A stretch of DNA of 64,000 nt from Bacteroidales bacterium. GTDB taxonomy: Bacteria; Bacteroidota; Bacteroidia; Bacteroidales; UBA4417. The translations under genes were made by a program, and so were the position numbers. Where the stretch lies: assembly GCA_016707785.1 (NCBI GenBank), contig JADJGZ010000012.1, positions 62,001 to 126,000 on the forward strand, read 5' to 3'. Below, piece by piece: positions 44,577 through 54,793 of the stretch (positions within the stretch are counted from its first letter, which is position 1; each line of letters begins with the position of its first letter). The notes under the pieces are model-generated. The model did not search any database. It was given only the letters and a program-made list of their open reading frames with translations, and was not told the DNA's origin.

Positions 44577-47392
44577 ATGAAACAATTATTCTGGTTCCTG
44601 ATGATCTTGCTTATGGTATGTTCAGGACAGTTGGTGGCTCAATCTCCGACTAAAGTTACCATCAAAAGTATGATCAGGGACACATCGAATGCTGAAGTGC
44701 CTTTTGCAACTGTTATGCTTCTTACACCCAAGGACAGTACGCTGGTGAATTTACCACCAGCGATGGATCCGGTGCATTTTCATTTAATAATGTCAGGAAT
44801 GTCCCTTACTTATTAAAGATTTCGCATATCAGTTACCTTCCACATCAACAATTGATTCAAACATCTTCTTCAGCAATCAATGACCTGGGAGTAGTGAGAG
44901 TGAAGCCTATTTCCCTGGCATTGATGGAAGTGGTTGTCAAGGCTGCCAAAGCCCCGCTAAGGATCAGGGGAGATACGGTTGAATATGATGCCACTACTTT
45001 TAAAGTTCCACCCGGATCAACAGTGGAAGACTTATTGCGCAGGCTTCCCGGTATTGAAGTGGATGCGGAAGGAAACATCAAAACTCAGGGTAAGGATGTA
45101 AAAAGGGTATTTGTGGATGGGAAGACTTTCTTCGGTGACGATCCAAAGAGCGTTACCAAGAACCTCGGTGCGGAAGCCATTTCAAAAGTGCAGGTGTATG
45201 ATGAAAAGTCGGAGCAGGCGAAGTTAACAGGTGTTGATGATGGCACAAAGGAAAAGGCCATGAACCTTGAACTGAAGGAGGAGTATAAAAAGGGATCCTT
45301 TGGAAAGATTACCGGGGCTGTTGGAACGGATGAACGTTGGGCCGGACGTGGGAATTACAATCGTTTCAATGATAAAAACCAGCTTTCATTCATAGGATAT
45401 GCCAATAATATCAATCAAACCGGGGTGAATTGGGAAGACTATGGTGAGTTTAAAGGCCAGAACGCTTTTAATGATTATGATAACGGGGATTTTGGATTCA
45501 GTTCAGGTGGTGGAAGATATTATTCTTTCAGTGGCGATGATTCACCAATGAACCAGTTTGATGGCCGGGGGTTCACAAAGAATTTCGGAGGAGGTACAAA
45601 TTATAATTATGATAACAAGAAGACGAAGTTTAATGCCAGTTATTTCTATAACCAGACTAAACTGAATCTTGAGCAGTTTTCAAGCAAGCAGACTTTCTTA
45701 GGGGATAGCTCTTTTTATAATAATGATACTTTGGCAAAGAACGATTTCAGAGGCAATCATACTTTTGCAACCCGTTTTGAGAAGGAGATTGACTCTAATA
45801 ATATCATCATTGTAAAAGCTAATTTCCGGCTTAGTAACTCCAATTCTTCAATGGATCAAAGTCAACTCTATTCAGGAGCTGAGAAAGTTCTTTTCAACAG
45901 GCTCAGTATGAATAATTCGAATGATCTTGAATCCTGGAGAATAACGAGTGCATCTATATTCCGCCACCGGTTTAAGAAAAAGGGCCGGTCATTGGCTGTG
46001 AGTGCAGGATATAATATTAACAGGAGTAACGGTTCAGACCAGCTTTTTTCTTTGAATGAATTCTTCAATGCAGCCTCATTCAAGGAACAAATCAGGAAGT
46101 TGAATGAGAAAGACAATGATGTTTCCCAGCTAAAATCAAGCTTATTATATACCGAGCCACTTTCAAAAGTGTGGTACTGGGAGACATTCTATAATTTCAG
46201 TTTGAGTGAAAATGGAGTGAACCGACAGGTGCTCAATCCTTCGGAGAATAACATCAGAATTGATAGCCTGAGCGTGTATTATACAAACAACGTGCTATAT
46301 AATCGTTTGGGTTCCAGTATCCGGTATTCCAATAAAGGGTTAAATGTACAAGTCGGAGCCGCTGCCCAGCAACTGCAGCTAAAAGGTAATTATGCGATTG
46401 ATAAGGATCTTCCCTTTTCAGATACATTAAAGAGAAGCTTCAATAACTGGACCCCGAATTTATCGGCCAGTTACCAGCTACCTCATAATATGTGGATCAG
46501 CACAAATTATAATTATGATGTAACAGAACCATCAATTACCGACCTGCAATCGGTTCCAAATACCGATAATCCTTTATATAGAAGTGAAGGTAACCCAAAT
46601 TTGAAGCCTGAGAGATCACATTCTGTCAGTTTGAATTTTAATTACTGGAACCCATCATCTTTTGCCAGCCTTGGGATTGGAAGTAATTATAATAATTATG
46701 ACCAGAACATTGTCTATAACCAATGGGTGGAAGTGATTGATACTATTGGGATCAGGACTACCACGCGGGCCGAGAACATTGAAGGAGGCTCCAGCTTTAA
46801 CATGTATGTGTGGTCTAGCTTCCCAATCATTAAAACCAAGCTCACAATTGACTTTAACGGATCTGTGAATATTGGGAATTCCCCTGCTTATGTGAATGAT
46901 GTATTAAATGAAACAGATAACAAAGGATATAATTTCGATTTCGGGATCAACCTAACTCCAAGCCCAAAGTTGATCATGAATATCAGTCAGGGGATCAATT
47001 TCAATGACATCTCCTATTCGATTCGCACTGAGCAAAATCAGAAGATCAGGAATTATGAAACTTATGCTTCTGTAAAATGGCAATTTGCACCCAAGTTTTT
47101 CCTGGAGAGCAATTTTAATTATGCTATTTACAGGAATGATAAATTTAATTTCGACCGTGATATGCCAATTTGGAATGGATCAATACGTAGAATTCTTGGG
47201 AAAAAGAATCGTTTGGAAATACGCCTGGCAGCTTTTGATATACTGAATAAGAGAGTATATATCAGTCAGTATGGTACTGCAAACTATATATCTTATACCA
47301 GTGCTCCAACCCTGGCAAGATATTATATGTTAAGTGCCACATACAACCTTAGGGGATTTGAAGATAAATTAAAGAAGAATAATTTTTGGTAG
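44577..47392 (+). pseudogene. TonB-receptor-like outer membrane beta-barrel protein, frameshifted
   Basis: The gene reads in two frames. Frame one (44577-44816) gives a signal peptide and the start of a carboxypeptidase-regulatory-like domain up to TPKDSTLVN, then stops. Frame two continues the same domain (FTTSDGSGAFSFNN, then YLLKISHISYLPHQQ) and runs to 47392 with a plug-like region (VEDLLRRLPGIEVD, VFVDGKTFFGDDP) and a long beta-barrel. A single missing base near 44748-44752 (GTGAATTTACC, where a frame needs one more base before TTTACC) explains the break. Repaired, it would encode about 938 aa. The longest intact ORF begins at 44852. It is followed 38 bp later by its GLPGLI partner. It could be a real mutation or a sequencing error. 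Confidence 0.85.
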
Positions 47393-47430
47393 GATTGATT
47401 TTTCACAAGCGTAATAAATAGAGATTAGTT

Positions 47431-48225
47431 ATGAGATACATTAGTTTCATCATTGGGAAAGGTCAAAAGGCAATCAGTATAACAGTTGCTGTGATGATGC
47501 TTTCATTTTTCCTGCCAAACAGTACTTTTGCCCAGACAATGGAGGGGAAAATCCGTTTTCTGATTACTCACAACTGGACAAAAAAGATGGCTGCAGTTGA
47601 CTATCTTAGTAAGCAGCAGAGGGAAAGAATCACCTATATGTGGGGTAACAGATCTGAATGGAAGGAATTCACAGAGATGTACTTTAAGCCTACCCAGAGT
47701 TTTTACAAGGATTCGGAAGAGAGAGCTGAAGCTGACGATGAAGGTTATTCCTGGAGGCGGGATGAATATTCCATCAGAAGAGATTTTGAGAAGCAAAAGA
47801 CGTTGGATATGATTCAATTGTTAGGCAAGGTATATATCATTGACGATTCTTTGCGTCCGCAGCCATGGAAAATTCTGAATGATATCAAGGAAGTTGCCGG
47901 CCATATTTGTATGAATGCCTATTGGCATGATACGCTTAAACAACAAAAGGTAACTGCCTGGTTTGCCATGGATATGCCCATCAGTGGTGGTCCGGAGCGA
48001 TTTTGTGGATTGCCCGGGATGATTTTGGAAATAGAAATAAATGACGGTGCCATGGTGATTACCGCGGATAAAATTGAAATGAAGTCATTAACTACAGAGA
48101 TGGATTTACCAAAGAAGATGAAGGGTAAAAGAATCCATGAGGATGATTATTATAAAGTCATCAAGAAGTACATGGATGAGCGGAAAGCAGCTGAAGAACC
48201 ACCTTTCTGGGGTATAAGGTATTAA
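47431..48225 (+). CDS. GLPGLI family protein
   Basis: This 264-aa exported protein has a signal peptide with cleavage near STFAQ. It contains the family signature as FCGLPGMILEIEI, near residues 190-202 (GLPGMI instead of GLPGLI). This family is specific to Bacteroidetes, is usually encoded next to TonB-receptor-like barrels, and is of unknown function. Pairing with the frameshifted barrel 38 bp upstream fits this pattern. Confidence 0.9.
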   Translation: MRYISFIIGKGQKAISITVAVMMLSFFLPNSTFAQTMEGKIRFLITHNWTKKMAAVDYLSKQQRERITYMWGNRSEWKEFTEMYFKPTQSFYKDSEERAEADDEGYSWRRDEYSIRRDFEKQKTLDMIQLLGKVYIIDDSLRPQPWKILNDIKEVAGHICMNAYWHDTLKQQKVTAWFAMDMPISGGPERFCGLPGMILEIEINDGAMVITADKIEMKSLTTEMDLPKKMKGKRIHEDDYYKVIKKYMDERKAAEEPPFWGIRY

Positions 48226-48251
48226 AATTCAGATAGTTTCAAGATTGCAAT

Positions 48252-48286
48252 AATGGAGATGATCAGATATTCTGGTCATCTCCATT
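48252..48286. terminator. Possible bidirectional hairpin between the GLPGLI and cvpA genes
   Basis: An 11-bp stem (AATGGAGATGA with TCATCTCCATT) contains an inner CAGA/TCTG pairing. It overlaps the last codons of cvpA and lies 27 bp after the GLPGLI stop. T-tracts are weak on both sides, so terminator function is uncertain. Confidence 0.5.
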
Positions 48287-48793
48287 CATTATATATTCTT
48301 TTGCCTTGTTGGTATAGGTTTTCAATAGGGGAAACACTTTTGGTGCAACAGAAGCTAATGGTTTATACAATGCGGATTCATCTTTCTGTTCTTTTGTAAC
48401 CAGGTAGGATTTTGGGTCGATCTTTTCCAGAACCATCACCAGAGCAGATACAATCAGCAAACCTTTAGCAACTCCCAGTAATAATCCTGCTATTCTGTTT
48501 ACAATTCCGAGACCTGTAGTTTTGACCACTGAAGTGAGAAATTGTCCCAGAAGAAAAGTAAGCACCAATACAATAGTAAAAGTGAACAGGTAGGAAATCG
48601 GTTTAATATTTGAGCTTTTCATGTCAAATTGTTTTCGAAGCAAGTCAGCTACGAATTCAGAAAAATGAATTGCTGCATAAAACCCAATCAGGATACCTGC
48701 AAGCATGGCTAAAGTGATAATAAACCCTTTGGAAAAGCCTTTCCAGGCAAAATAGGCAAGTGGAACCAGCAATACCAGGTCAAGGATATTCAT
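48263..48793 (-). CDS. CvpA family membrane protein
   Basis: This 176-aa protein has four hydrophobic segments and the CvpA pattern (MNILDLVLLVPLAYFAWKGF, then GIVNRIAGLLLGVAKGLLIV). CvpA relatives affect envelope stability and colicin V production; the molecular role is unknown. It lies 85 bp after mlaF on the same strand. Confidence 0.88.
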   Translation of the reverse strand: MNILDLVLLVPLAYFAWKGFSKGFIITLAMLAGILIGFYAAIHFSEFVADLLRKQFDMKSSNIKPISYLFTFTIVLVLTFLLGQFLTSVVKTTGLGIVNRIAGLLLGVAKGLLIVSALVMVLEKIDPKSYLVTKEQKDESALYKPLASVAPKVFPLLKTYTNKAKEYIMNGDDQNI

Positions 48794-48878
48794 ATTTGAT
48801 TAGGAAGATTTAAGTTTTTTATTTGAGAAACTTGTGGTTGAGTAATTTTATTGCATCCACAACCAGGGATTAATCAGT

Positions 48879-49628
48879 TCAGGTTGGACGAAGCCTCTTT
48901 GTTAATTCCGAATTAAAAACAAATGCATTAAGCTCAGGATTAGCAGCATAAAGTATATTGTCTTTATTTCCTTCCCACCAGAGTTTTCCATTAAACAGGA
49001 AGTATATTTTCTGCCCGATTTCAAGTACAGAATTCATGTCGTGTGTAACAACCACTGTTGTGATATTATACTCTTTAGTGATTTCACTGATCAGTTCATC
49101 AATGAGGTTTGCCGTTTGAGGATCCAATCCGGAATTGGGTTCATCACAAAAAAGGTATCTTGGGTTCAATGCAATCGCGCGTGCTATGGCAACTCTTTTC
49201 TTCATGCCACCACTTAGTTCTGAAGGGAATAGTTTATTGGCATTTTCAAGGTTCACCCTGGAGAGGCAGAAATTAGCTCTTTCCAGTTTCTCGGCATGTG
49301 TCATTTTTGTAAACATTGTTAGCGGGAACATAACATTCTGCTCAGCTGTCAGCGAATCAAACAGTGCCCCACCCTGGAATAACATGCCAATTTCCTGGCG
49401 GATTTCTTTTTTCTGACTAAAGTCCATTTCCGAGAAAGGACGTTTATCATATAACACTTGTCCTTCCTCGAAAGGCAAAAGCCCGACGAGGCATTTGAGC
49501 AGGACCGTTTTACCCATGCCGCTCTGCCCGATGATCAGGTTGGTTTTTCCCTGATCAAAATGGACTGTTACATCCTCGAGAACGATTTTTTCACCAAATC
49601 GTTTAGTGATGTGATTCCCTTCTATCAT
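48879..49628 (-). CDS. mlaF: MlaF-like ABC transporter ATP-binding protein
   Basis: This 249-aa ATPase is of the phospholipid-transport (Mla) type. It has a Walker A motif GQSGMGKTVL, the signature LSGGMKKRVAIARA, and a Walker B YLFCDEPNSGLDP followed by VVVTHDMNSV. It pairs with the MlaE-like permease, whose stop codon overlaps its start (ATGA). Together they should form the inner membrane core that moves phospholipids between membranes. Confidence 0.9.
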   Translation of the reverse strand: MIEGNHITKRFGEKIVLEDVTVHFDQGKTNLIIGQSGMGKTVLLKCLVGLLPFEEGQVLYDKRPFSEMDFSQKKEIRQEIGMLFQGGALFDSLTAEQNVMFPLTMFTKMTHAEKLERANFCLSRVNLENANKLFPSELSGGMKKRVAIARAIALNPRYLFCDEPNSGLDPQTANLIDELISEITKEYNITTVVVTHDMNSVLEIGQKIYFLFNGKLWWEGNKDNILYAANPELNAFVFNSELTKRLRPT

Positions 49629-50365
49629 ACCAGAAGCAGTTGGGTTAAGATCAGGTTTGAGAAGATAATGGCAATACTACTGTAAACCACGCCTGAAGTG
49701 CTGGCATTACCAACTTCAAGCGCACCTCCTTTAGTATAATAACCATGGTATGCAGAAACGGAAGTTATGATAAAGGCAAATACAACTGTTTTAATGAGGG
49801 CATAATAGATATCATACATATGAAAGAATGACTGAATGCCATAAATATATCCGTATGATGTAATTGATCCGGTGGCAGTACCGGCAGCCCAACCTCCAAT
49901 TACACCTAAAACCATGCTCATCATAATGAGAAATGGGAAAATGAACATGGCAGCCATGATCTTGGGAAGGATAAGATAGGATGCAGAGTTGATTCCCATT
50001 ACTTCAAGGGCATCGATCTGTTCCGTTACTCTCATGGTTCCTATTTCCGAAGATATCCTGGAACCCACTTTTCCGCAAAGGATGAGGCTGATGATCGTAG
50101 GCGCGAATTCAAGCACAATACTTTGCCTGGTGGCAAAACCGATGGTATATAGGGGTACCAGGGGTGAGTCAATGTTAAATGCCATCTGAATGGTGAGAAC
50201 AGCACCCATAAAAACTGAAATAATAGCAACGATTCCTGCTGAAGCCAGTCCGAGGTTCTCAACTTCGAGCATGAATTGGCGGCGATAAACAGTCATTTTT
50301 TCAGGTTGTTTGAAAACCTGGAGAAGCAAACTAAGGTATCGGCCAAAATGGTAAATAATCTTCAT
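49625..50365 (-). CDS. mlaE: MlaE-like ABC transporter permease
   Basis: This 246-aa integral membrane permease is of the MlaE/DUF140 family. It has about six hydrophobic segments, and the conserved GTMRVTEQIDALEVMGINS cytoplasmic loop is present. ATG 50365 is preferred to TTG 50374. It overlaps mlaF by 4 bp. A gene for the MCE-domain partner MlaD is not adjacent in this window. Confidence 0.9.
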   Translation of the reverse strand: MKIIYHFGRYLSLLLQVFKQPEKMTVYRRQFMLEVENLGLASAGIVAIISVFMGAVLTIQMAFNIDSPLVPLYTIGFATRQSIVLEFAPTIISLILCGKVGSRISSEIGTMRVTEQIDALEVMGINSASYLILPKIMAAMFIFPFLIMMSMVLGVIGGWAAGTATGSITSYGYIYGIQSFFHMYDIYYALIKTVVFAFIITSVSAYHGYYTKGGALEVGNASTSGVVYSSIAIIFSNLILTQLLLV

Positions 50366-50586
50366 CTCACACAATAATTACCGCTAAATTAGCGTAAAAT
50401 TAACTACAAGAACACTGTTTGCAACATTATTGGTTTTCAATTTCCTGCCAAATACCAATTCTTTAGGGATGGAAACTACCTTTGAACCTTTGAGTTTAAA
50501 ATATGTTTAGGAATAAGCAGGTAAAAAAATGAATACATAAAGTTGTAATAATAACTAAAGAAGTAGTTCCTTTGTATTTGAATGTC

Positions 50587-50808
50587 ATGATCATGGGTAA
50601 ACTTAAGTCAGTGTTGTCTCATAAGGTTTTACTTCTTTTTGGAGTAAGCACGATGGTTATTATGCTTCAGGGTTGTATGACCCCCAATTACAATAATAAG
50701 AACTGGCGCAGAAGCCCTCCTTCAACCGGTAGAAACCGATGCGGTTGTTTAATGAAGATGCCAGGTCAGTTAATGCTTCCTCAGGATGGTCTTATTTACC
50801 AGGCCTGA
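50587..50808 (+). CDS. Small Cys-containing lipoprotein
   Basis: This 73-aa putative lipoprotein has a hydrophobic signal sequence ending in the lipobox LQGC, then a basic region (NNKNWRRSPPSTGRNRCGCL) with a Cys-x-Cys pair. Start at ATG 50587 or 50593. Its last 23 bp overlap the SprT-like gene. Small Cys-containing lipoproteins before SprT-like genes may be conserved in related genomes, but this is from memory and uncertain. Confidence 0.6.
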   Translation: MIMGKLKSVLSHKVLLLFGVSTMVIMLQGCMTPNYNNKNWRRSPPSTGRNRCGCLMKMPGQLMLPQDGLIYQA

Positions 50809-51406
50809 ATTTTTCAACCGACTGCTAAATCGGTTTCCAGAACATTCAAGAGGACTCATTTCCGAATATTTCAATCGGTATGATTTCATTATAAAAGTTA
50901 CCTCTCCCAGGAAGCAAAAGCTTGGTAGTTTTCGGTCATCTTCCGGAAGTGAATTACCTGTTATCAGTATAAATAATGATTTAGGAGAGTATTCTTTCCT
51001 ATTGGTTTTTATTCATGAGTTGGCCCACCTTAAGGTTTGGAAAGAATATGGTCGCAAGGCTATGCCACATGGAAGAGAATGGAAGCTGTCCTTTCAGGAA
51101 CTCACCCTGCCTTTCCTGAATCCTCAGATATTACCTGATGAACTAATTGTGGCCTTAAAGATTCATTTCAGAAAGACCCCATCCTCATTTCACCGGGATG
51201 TTCAAATCTTGCGAGTTCTGAATCGGCTGGAGGAAAAGGGAGAAATGCTCACCCTGGCTGAAATTGGAAACCAGGTTAAGTTTCAGCTATTGAATGGAAA
51301 ACAAATGATTAAATTGGAGCGGATGCGGACCAGATATAAGTGCTTTTGTCCATCAAACAAGAGATATTACCTCGTTTCACCTACTGCTCAAATAATTCTG
51401 ATTTAA
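50786..51406 (+). CDS. SprT-like metallopeptidase-family protein
   Basis: This 206-aa protein of the SprT/SPRTN-like family has the zinc motif HELAHLKVW (HExxH) and the downstream HGREW, which supplies the third ligand. The family is linked to DNA-protein crosslink repair in eukaryotes; bacterial members are mostly unstudied. Its start overlaps the lipoprotein gene by 23 bp, suggesting coupled translation. Confidence 0.85.
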   Translation: MVLFTRPEFFNRLLNRFPEHSRGLISEYFNRYDFIIKVTSPRKQKLGSFRSSSGSELPVISINNDLGEYSFLLVFIHELAHLKVWKEYGRKAMPHGREWKLSFQELTLPFLNPQILPDELIVALKIHFRKTPSSFHRDVQILRVLNRLEEKGEMLTLAEIGNQVKFQLLNGKQMIKLERMRTRYKCFCPSNKRYYLVSPTAQIILI

Positions 51407-51430
51407 AGTAAGTATTGATTCCGGTTTTTC

Positions 51431-51438
51431 TATATTTG
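51431..51438 (+). promoter_or_regulatory. Putative -7 promoter element for the guanylyltransferase gene (TATATTTG)
   Basis: This is a perfect TAnnTTTG match 51 bp upstream of the ATG at 51490. Confidence 0.45.
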
Positions 51439-51489
51439 TGAGAGACCAGTTTTAAATTTGGATCGTTATAAATATTGTCAAACAGTGAT

Positions 51490-52584
51490 ATGATGGATAA
51501 AAATAATTATGGTGTAATTATGGCCGGAGGGGTCGGTGCCCGATTCTGGCCGATGAGCAGAACCATGCGTCCTAAACAGTTCATTGATATTTTAGGGACA
51601 GGAGAAACATTAATACAACAGACTTTCAGACGATTATCAGTTGTTTGTCCTCCGGAGAATATTTTTGTTGTAACACATGAACTTTATAAGGATCTTGTTA
51701 TTGAACAACTTCCGCTGATTATTCCTGATCATGTGCTGTGTGAACCTGTCAGAAGAAATACTGCACCCTGCATTGCCTATGCTTGTCACAAGATTGCTCA
51801 TCTTAACCCGGATGCAAGGATTGTAGTTGCTCCTTCTGATCACATCATTTTAAAAGAAGAGATTTTTACAAAAACCCTGAGAGATGCTCTTGATGCTGTA
51901 AGTGTCAACGACTGGCTCATTACACTTGGGATTATGCCAAGTCGTCCGGATACCGGGTATGGTTATATTCAGTTTGATGAGACAAAGGAATTCAAGCCCC
52001 ATACCAGTGTTAGAAAGGTGAAGACTTTCACGGAGAAGCCACATCATGAGCTTGCAGTTTCATTTTTGCAGAGTGGAGATTTTCTATGGAACTCAGGAAT
52101 TTTTATCTGGTCCCTTCGGAGTATCCTGAATGCATTTGATAAGCACCTTGCGGAGGTAAATTCTATTTTCAGAGAAGGCGACAGTAGTTATTTTACGCCC
52201 ATGGAATCAGATTACATTTTACAAGCTTATACCTTGTGTAAAAGTATCTCCATCGACTACGGTGTAATGGAGAAAGCAGATAATGTTTATGTTATTCCTT
52301 CTGATTTTGGATGGTCCGACCTTGGAACATGGGGATCGTTGTATGAAGCCCGCATAAAAAACGAAGATAATAATGCAATAGTTGGAGATTCTGTGATTCC
52401 TGTGGATACAAAGAATTGTATTATAACAATGCCGGATCACAAGGTAGCACTTATTCAGGGCCTGGATAATTACATTATTGTTGACGAAAAGGATGTTTTA
52501 CTGATTTGCCGAAAAGGTGATGAACAGAATATCAGGAATTATGTGGATGAAGTGCGGGAAAGAAAAGGTGACAAATACGTTTAG
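51490..52584 (+). CDS. manC: Mannose-1-phosphate guanylyltransferase
   Basis: This enzyme makes GDP-mannose from mannose-1-phosphate and GTP for polysaccharide or glycoprotein synthesis. The 364-aa protein has the nucleotidyltransferase signature AGGVGARFWPMSR, VAPSDHIIL, TFTEKPHHE and SDFGWSDLGTW. It lacks the C-terminal phosphomannose isomerase domain of bifunctional enzymes. ATG 51490 (or 51493) is preferred to TTG 51475. The symbol manC is the closest match. Confidence 0.93.
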   Translation: MMDKNNYGVIMAGGVGARFWPMSRTMRPKQFIDILGTGETLIQQTFRRLSVVCPPENIFVVTHELYKDLVIEQLPLIIPDHVLCEPVRRNTAPCIAYACHKIAHLNPDARIVVAPSDHIILKEEIFTKTLRDALDAVSVNDWLITLGIMPSRPDTGYGYIQFDETKEFKPHTSVRKVKTFTEKPHHELAVSFLQSGDFLWNSGIFIWSLRSILNAFDKHLAEVNSIFREGDSSYFTPMESDYILQAYTLCKSISIDYGVMEKADNVYVIPSDFGWSDLGTWGSLYEARIKNEDNNAIVGDSVIPVDTKNCIITMPDHKVALIQGLDNYIIVDEKDVLLICRKGDEQNIRNYVDEVRERKGDKYV

Positions 52585-52609
52585 TATTAACAATTAGAGA
52601 CTTAAAGTA

Positions 52610-54757
52610 ATGATAAAGAAAAAACTATTACTGCTTTTGACCCTGTGCTCGATTCTGATGAATACCAGGGCAGATGAAGGAATGTGGCTTCCACTCTTCA
52701 TTGAACGGCTTAATTATGTTGATATGCAGAAAGAAGGTTTGCACCTTACTGCAGAAGAATTATACAGTATAAATCATAACAGTCTTAAGGATGCCATTGT
52801 CATTTTTGGTGGTGGATGTACAGGAGAGATCGTTTCAGAACAGGGATTGTTATTTACGAACCATCATTGCGGTTATGGCTCTATTCAATCGCACAGTACT
52901 GTTGAGCACGATTATCTGACTGACGGTTTTTGGGCAACGAGACTCGAAGAAGAGCTTCCCACACCAAATCTGGCTGTGCGTTTCCTGGTTAGTATCCAGG
53001 ATGTAAGCAAGGAAATGCTTGAAGGGATTGATGAGAACATGACGGAGCAAGCCAGGAATGAAAAAATCAGGGAAAACAGCAGGAAACTGGAAGGAGAAGC
53101 TACGAAAGATAATTCCTATGATGCCAGGGTTGGTTCTTTCTTTAATGGTAATGAATTCTATCTTTTCCTTTATGAAGTTTTCAGGGATGTTCGCCTGGTT
53201 GGGGCTCCTCCTTCTTCAATTGGCAAATTCGGTGCCGATACCGACAACTGGATGTGGCCGAGACATACCGGTGATTTTTCAGTTTTCAGAGTTTATGCAA
53301 GTACTGACAATAAACCGGCTGAATATGCCAAAGAAAACGTCCCTTTAAAACCCCGCAAGTTTTTACCTATTTCTATCAAAGGGGTGAAGAAAAATGATTT
53401 TGCTATGATTATGGGATACCCTGGAACCACCGACCGGTATGCTACTTCTTATACCCTTGATTGGGCCCTGGAACGGAACAATCCTGCTATTGTGAAAATC
53501 AGGACAAAGAAACTGGAAATCCTGCGGGAAGATATGAATGCTGATGCAGCAGTTCGAATAAAATATGCTTCAAAATATGCAGGAACGGCTAATTACTGGA
53601 AGTTTTTCATCGGGCAGAACAAAGGGCTGAAGAGATTAGCAGTAGCTGACAGGAAAAGGCAATTGGAGAAACAATTTCTCACCTGGGTACAAGCAAATCC
53701 TGATAAAACAATAATTTATAAAGATGCCCTTAAAAGCATAGAAAAAGCATATGAAATCATCAACACCTATGAAATGGCGGTGAGGTACAATTCGGAAGCG
53801 ATTGTGAGAGGCTGTGAGATCATAGCTTATGCCAGGCAGTTTGAATCATTAGCCAAAGCCATGGGTGAAACAGATGAGGCAAAACTCAAATCAGTTACAG
53901 AAAAAACTGGTACTGCATCCAAGCAATATTTCAAGAATTATAGCGCCCCTACTGATCAGAAAATGCTTGCCGCTATGCTGAAGTTGTATTATGAAGATGT
54001 GCCTTCAGAATTTCAACCAGCGCAGCTCAAGACTATTTTCAAAAAGTATAAAGGGAATTTTGAAAAGTACGCTGAATATGTTTTCTCTAAATCCATCTTT
54101 ACCAGCCAGGAAAAAGTAGATGCTTTCCTCGCCAATCCTTCTATGAAACAGCTCAGTAAAGATCCGGCATGGATATTACAGCGGTCATTTAGTGAAAATG
54201 CCCAGAAAATTGACAAACTGGTTAAGCCAGGAACAGATTTATTGGCAACAGGAAGGCGACTCTATGTGAAAGGGTTAAGGGAAATGTTGCCTGATCAGAA
54301 GTTCTACCCGGATGCCAATAGTACTATGCGCCTCACTTATGGGAAAGTGTTGGATTACAGTCCGGCTGATGCTGTAGATTTTAATTATGTTACTACCCTG
54401 AAAGGATTAATTCAAAAGGAAGATCCAACGAACTGGGAATTTGTAGTTCCTGAAAAACTTAAAAAGCTCTATGAAGATAAAGATTATGGGAACTATGGTG
54501 AAAATGGGGAGATGATAGTAGCTTTCCTCACCACCAATGACATCACCGGTGGAAACTCTGGAAGTCCTGTAATGAATGGAGATGGTGAGCTGATTGGAAT
54601 TGCTTTTGACGGGAACTGGGAAGCTATGAGCGGGAACTATGCTTTTGAACCGGAACTTCAGCGAACCATCAACGTTGATATCAGGTATGTCCTCTTTATT
54701 ATTGAAAAATATGCAGGGGCTACTAATCTGATCAAGGAGCTGGATATTCGCAATTGA
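52610..54757 (+). CDS. S46 family dipeptidyl-peptidase (DPP7-like)
   Basis: This 715-aa exported serine peptidase has a signal peptide (about residues 1-21), the catalytic His motif TNHHCGY (near 85), Asp222 in HTGDFS, and Ser650 in TGGNSGSPV. In characterised S46 enzymes the residue 18 after the nucleophile separates DPP11 (Arg, acidic specificity) from DPP7 (Gly, hydrophobic specificity). Here it is Gly668 (FDGNWE), so DPP7-like specificity is predicted. Expected role: cutting dipeptides in the periplasm. A paralogue lies about 3.6 kb away on the minus strand. Confidence 0.93.
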   Translation: MIKKKLLLLLTLCSILMNTRADEGMWLPLFIERLNYVDMQKEGLHLTAEELYSINHNSLKDAIVIFGGGCTGEIVSEQGLLFTNHHCGYGSIQSHSTVEHDYLTDGFWATRLEEELPTPNLAVRFLVSIQDVSKEMLEGIDENMTEQARNEKIRENSRKLEGEATKDNSYDARVGSFFNGNEFYLFLYEVFRDVRLVGAPPSSIGKFGADTDNWMWPRHTGDFSVFRVYASTDNKPAEYAKENVPLKPRKFLPISIKGVKKNDFAMIMGYPGTTDRYATSYTLDWALERNNPAIVKIRTKKLEILREDMNADAAVRIKYASKYAGTANYWKFFIGQNKGLKRLAVADRKRQLEKQFLTWVQANPDKTIIYKDALKSIEKAYEIINTYEMAVRYNSEAIVRGCEIIAYARQFESLAKAMGETDEAKLKSVTEKTGTASKQYFKNYSAPTDQKMLAAMLKLYYEDVPSEFQPAQLKTIFKKYKGNFEKYAEYVFSKSIFTSQEKVDAFLANPSMKQLSKDPAWILQRSFSENAQKIDKLVKPGTDLLATGRRLYVKGLREMLPDQKFYPDANSTMRLTYGKVLDYSPADAVDFNYVTTLKGLIQKEDPTNWEFVVPEKLKKLYEDKDYGNYGENGEMIVAFLTTNDITGGNSGSPVMNGDGELIGIAFDGNWEAMSGNYAFEPELQRTINVDIRYVLFIIEKYAGATNLIKELDIRN

Positions 54758-54793
54758 CAGGGTCAATACATTATTACTAATAGAAAACAGCTG

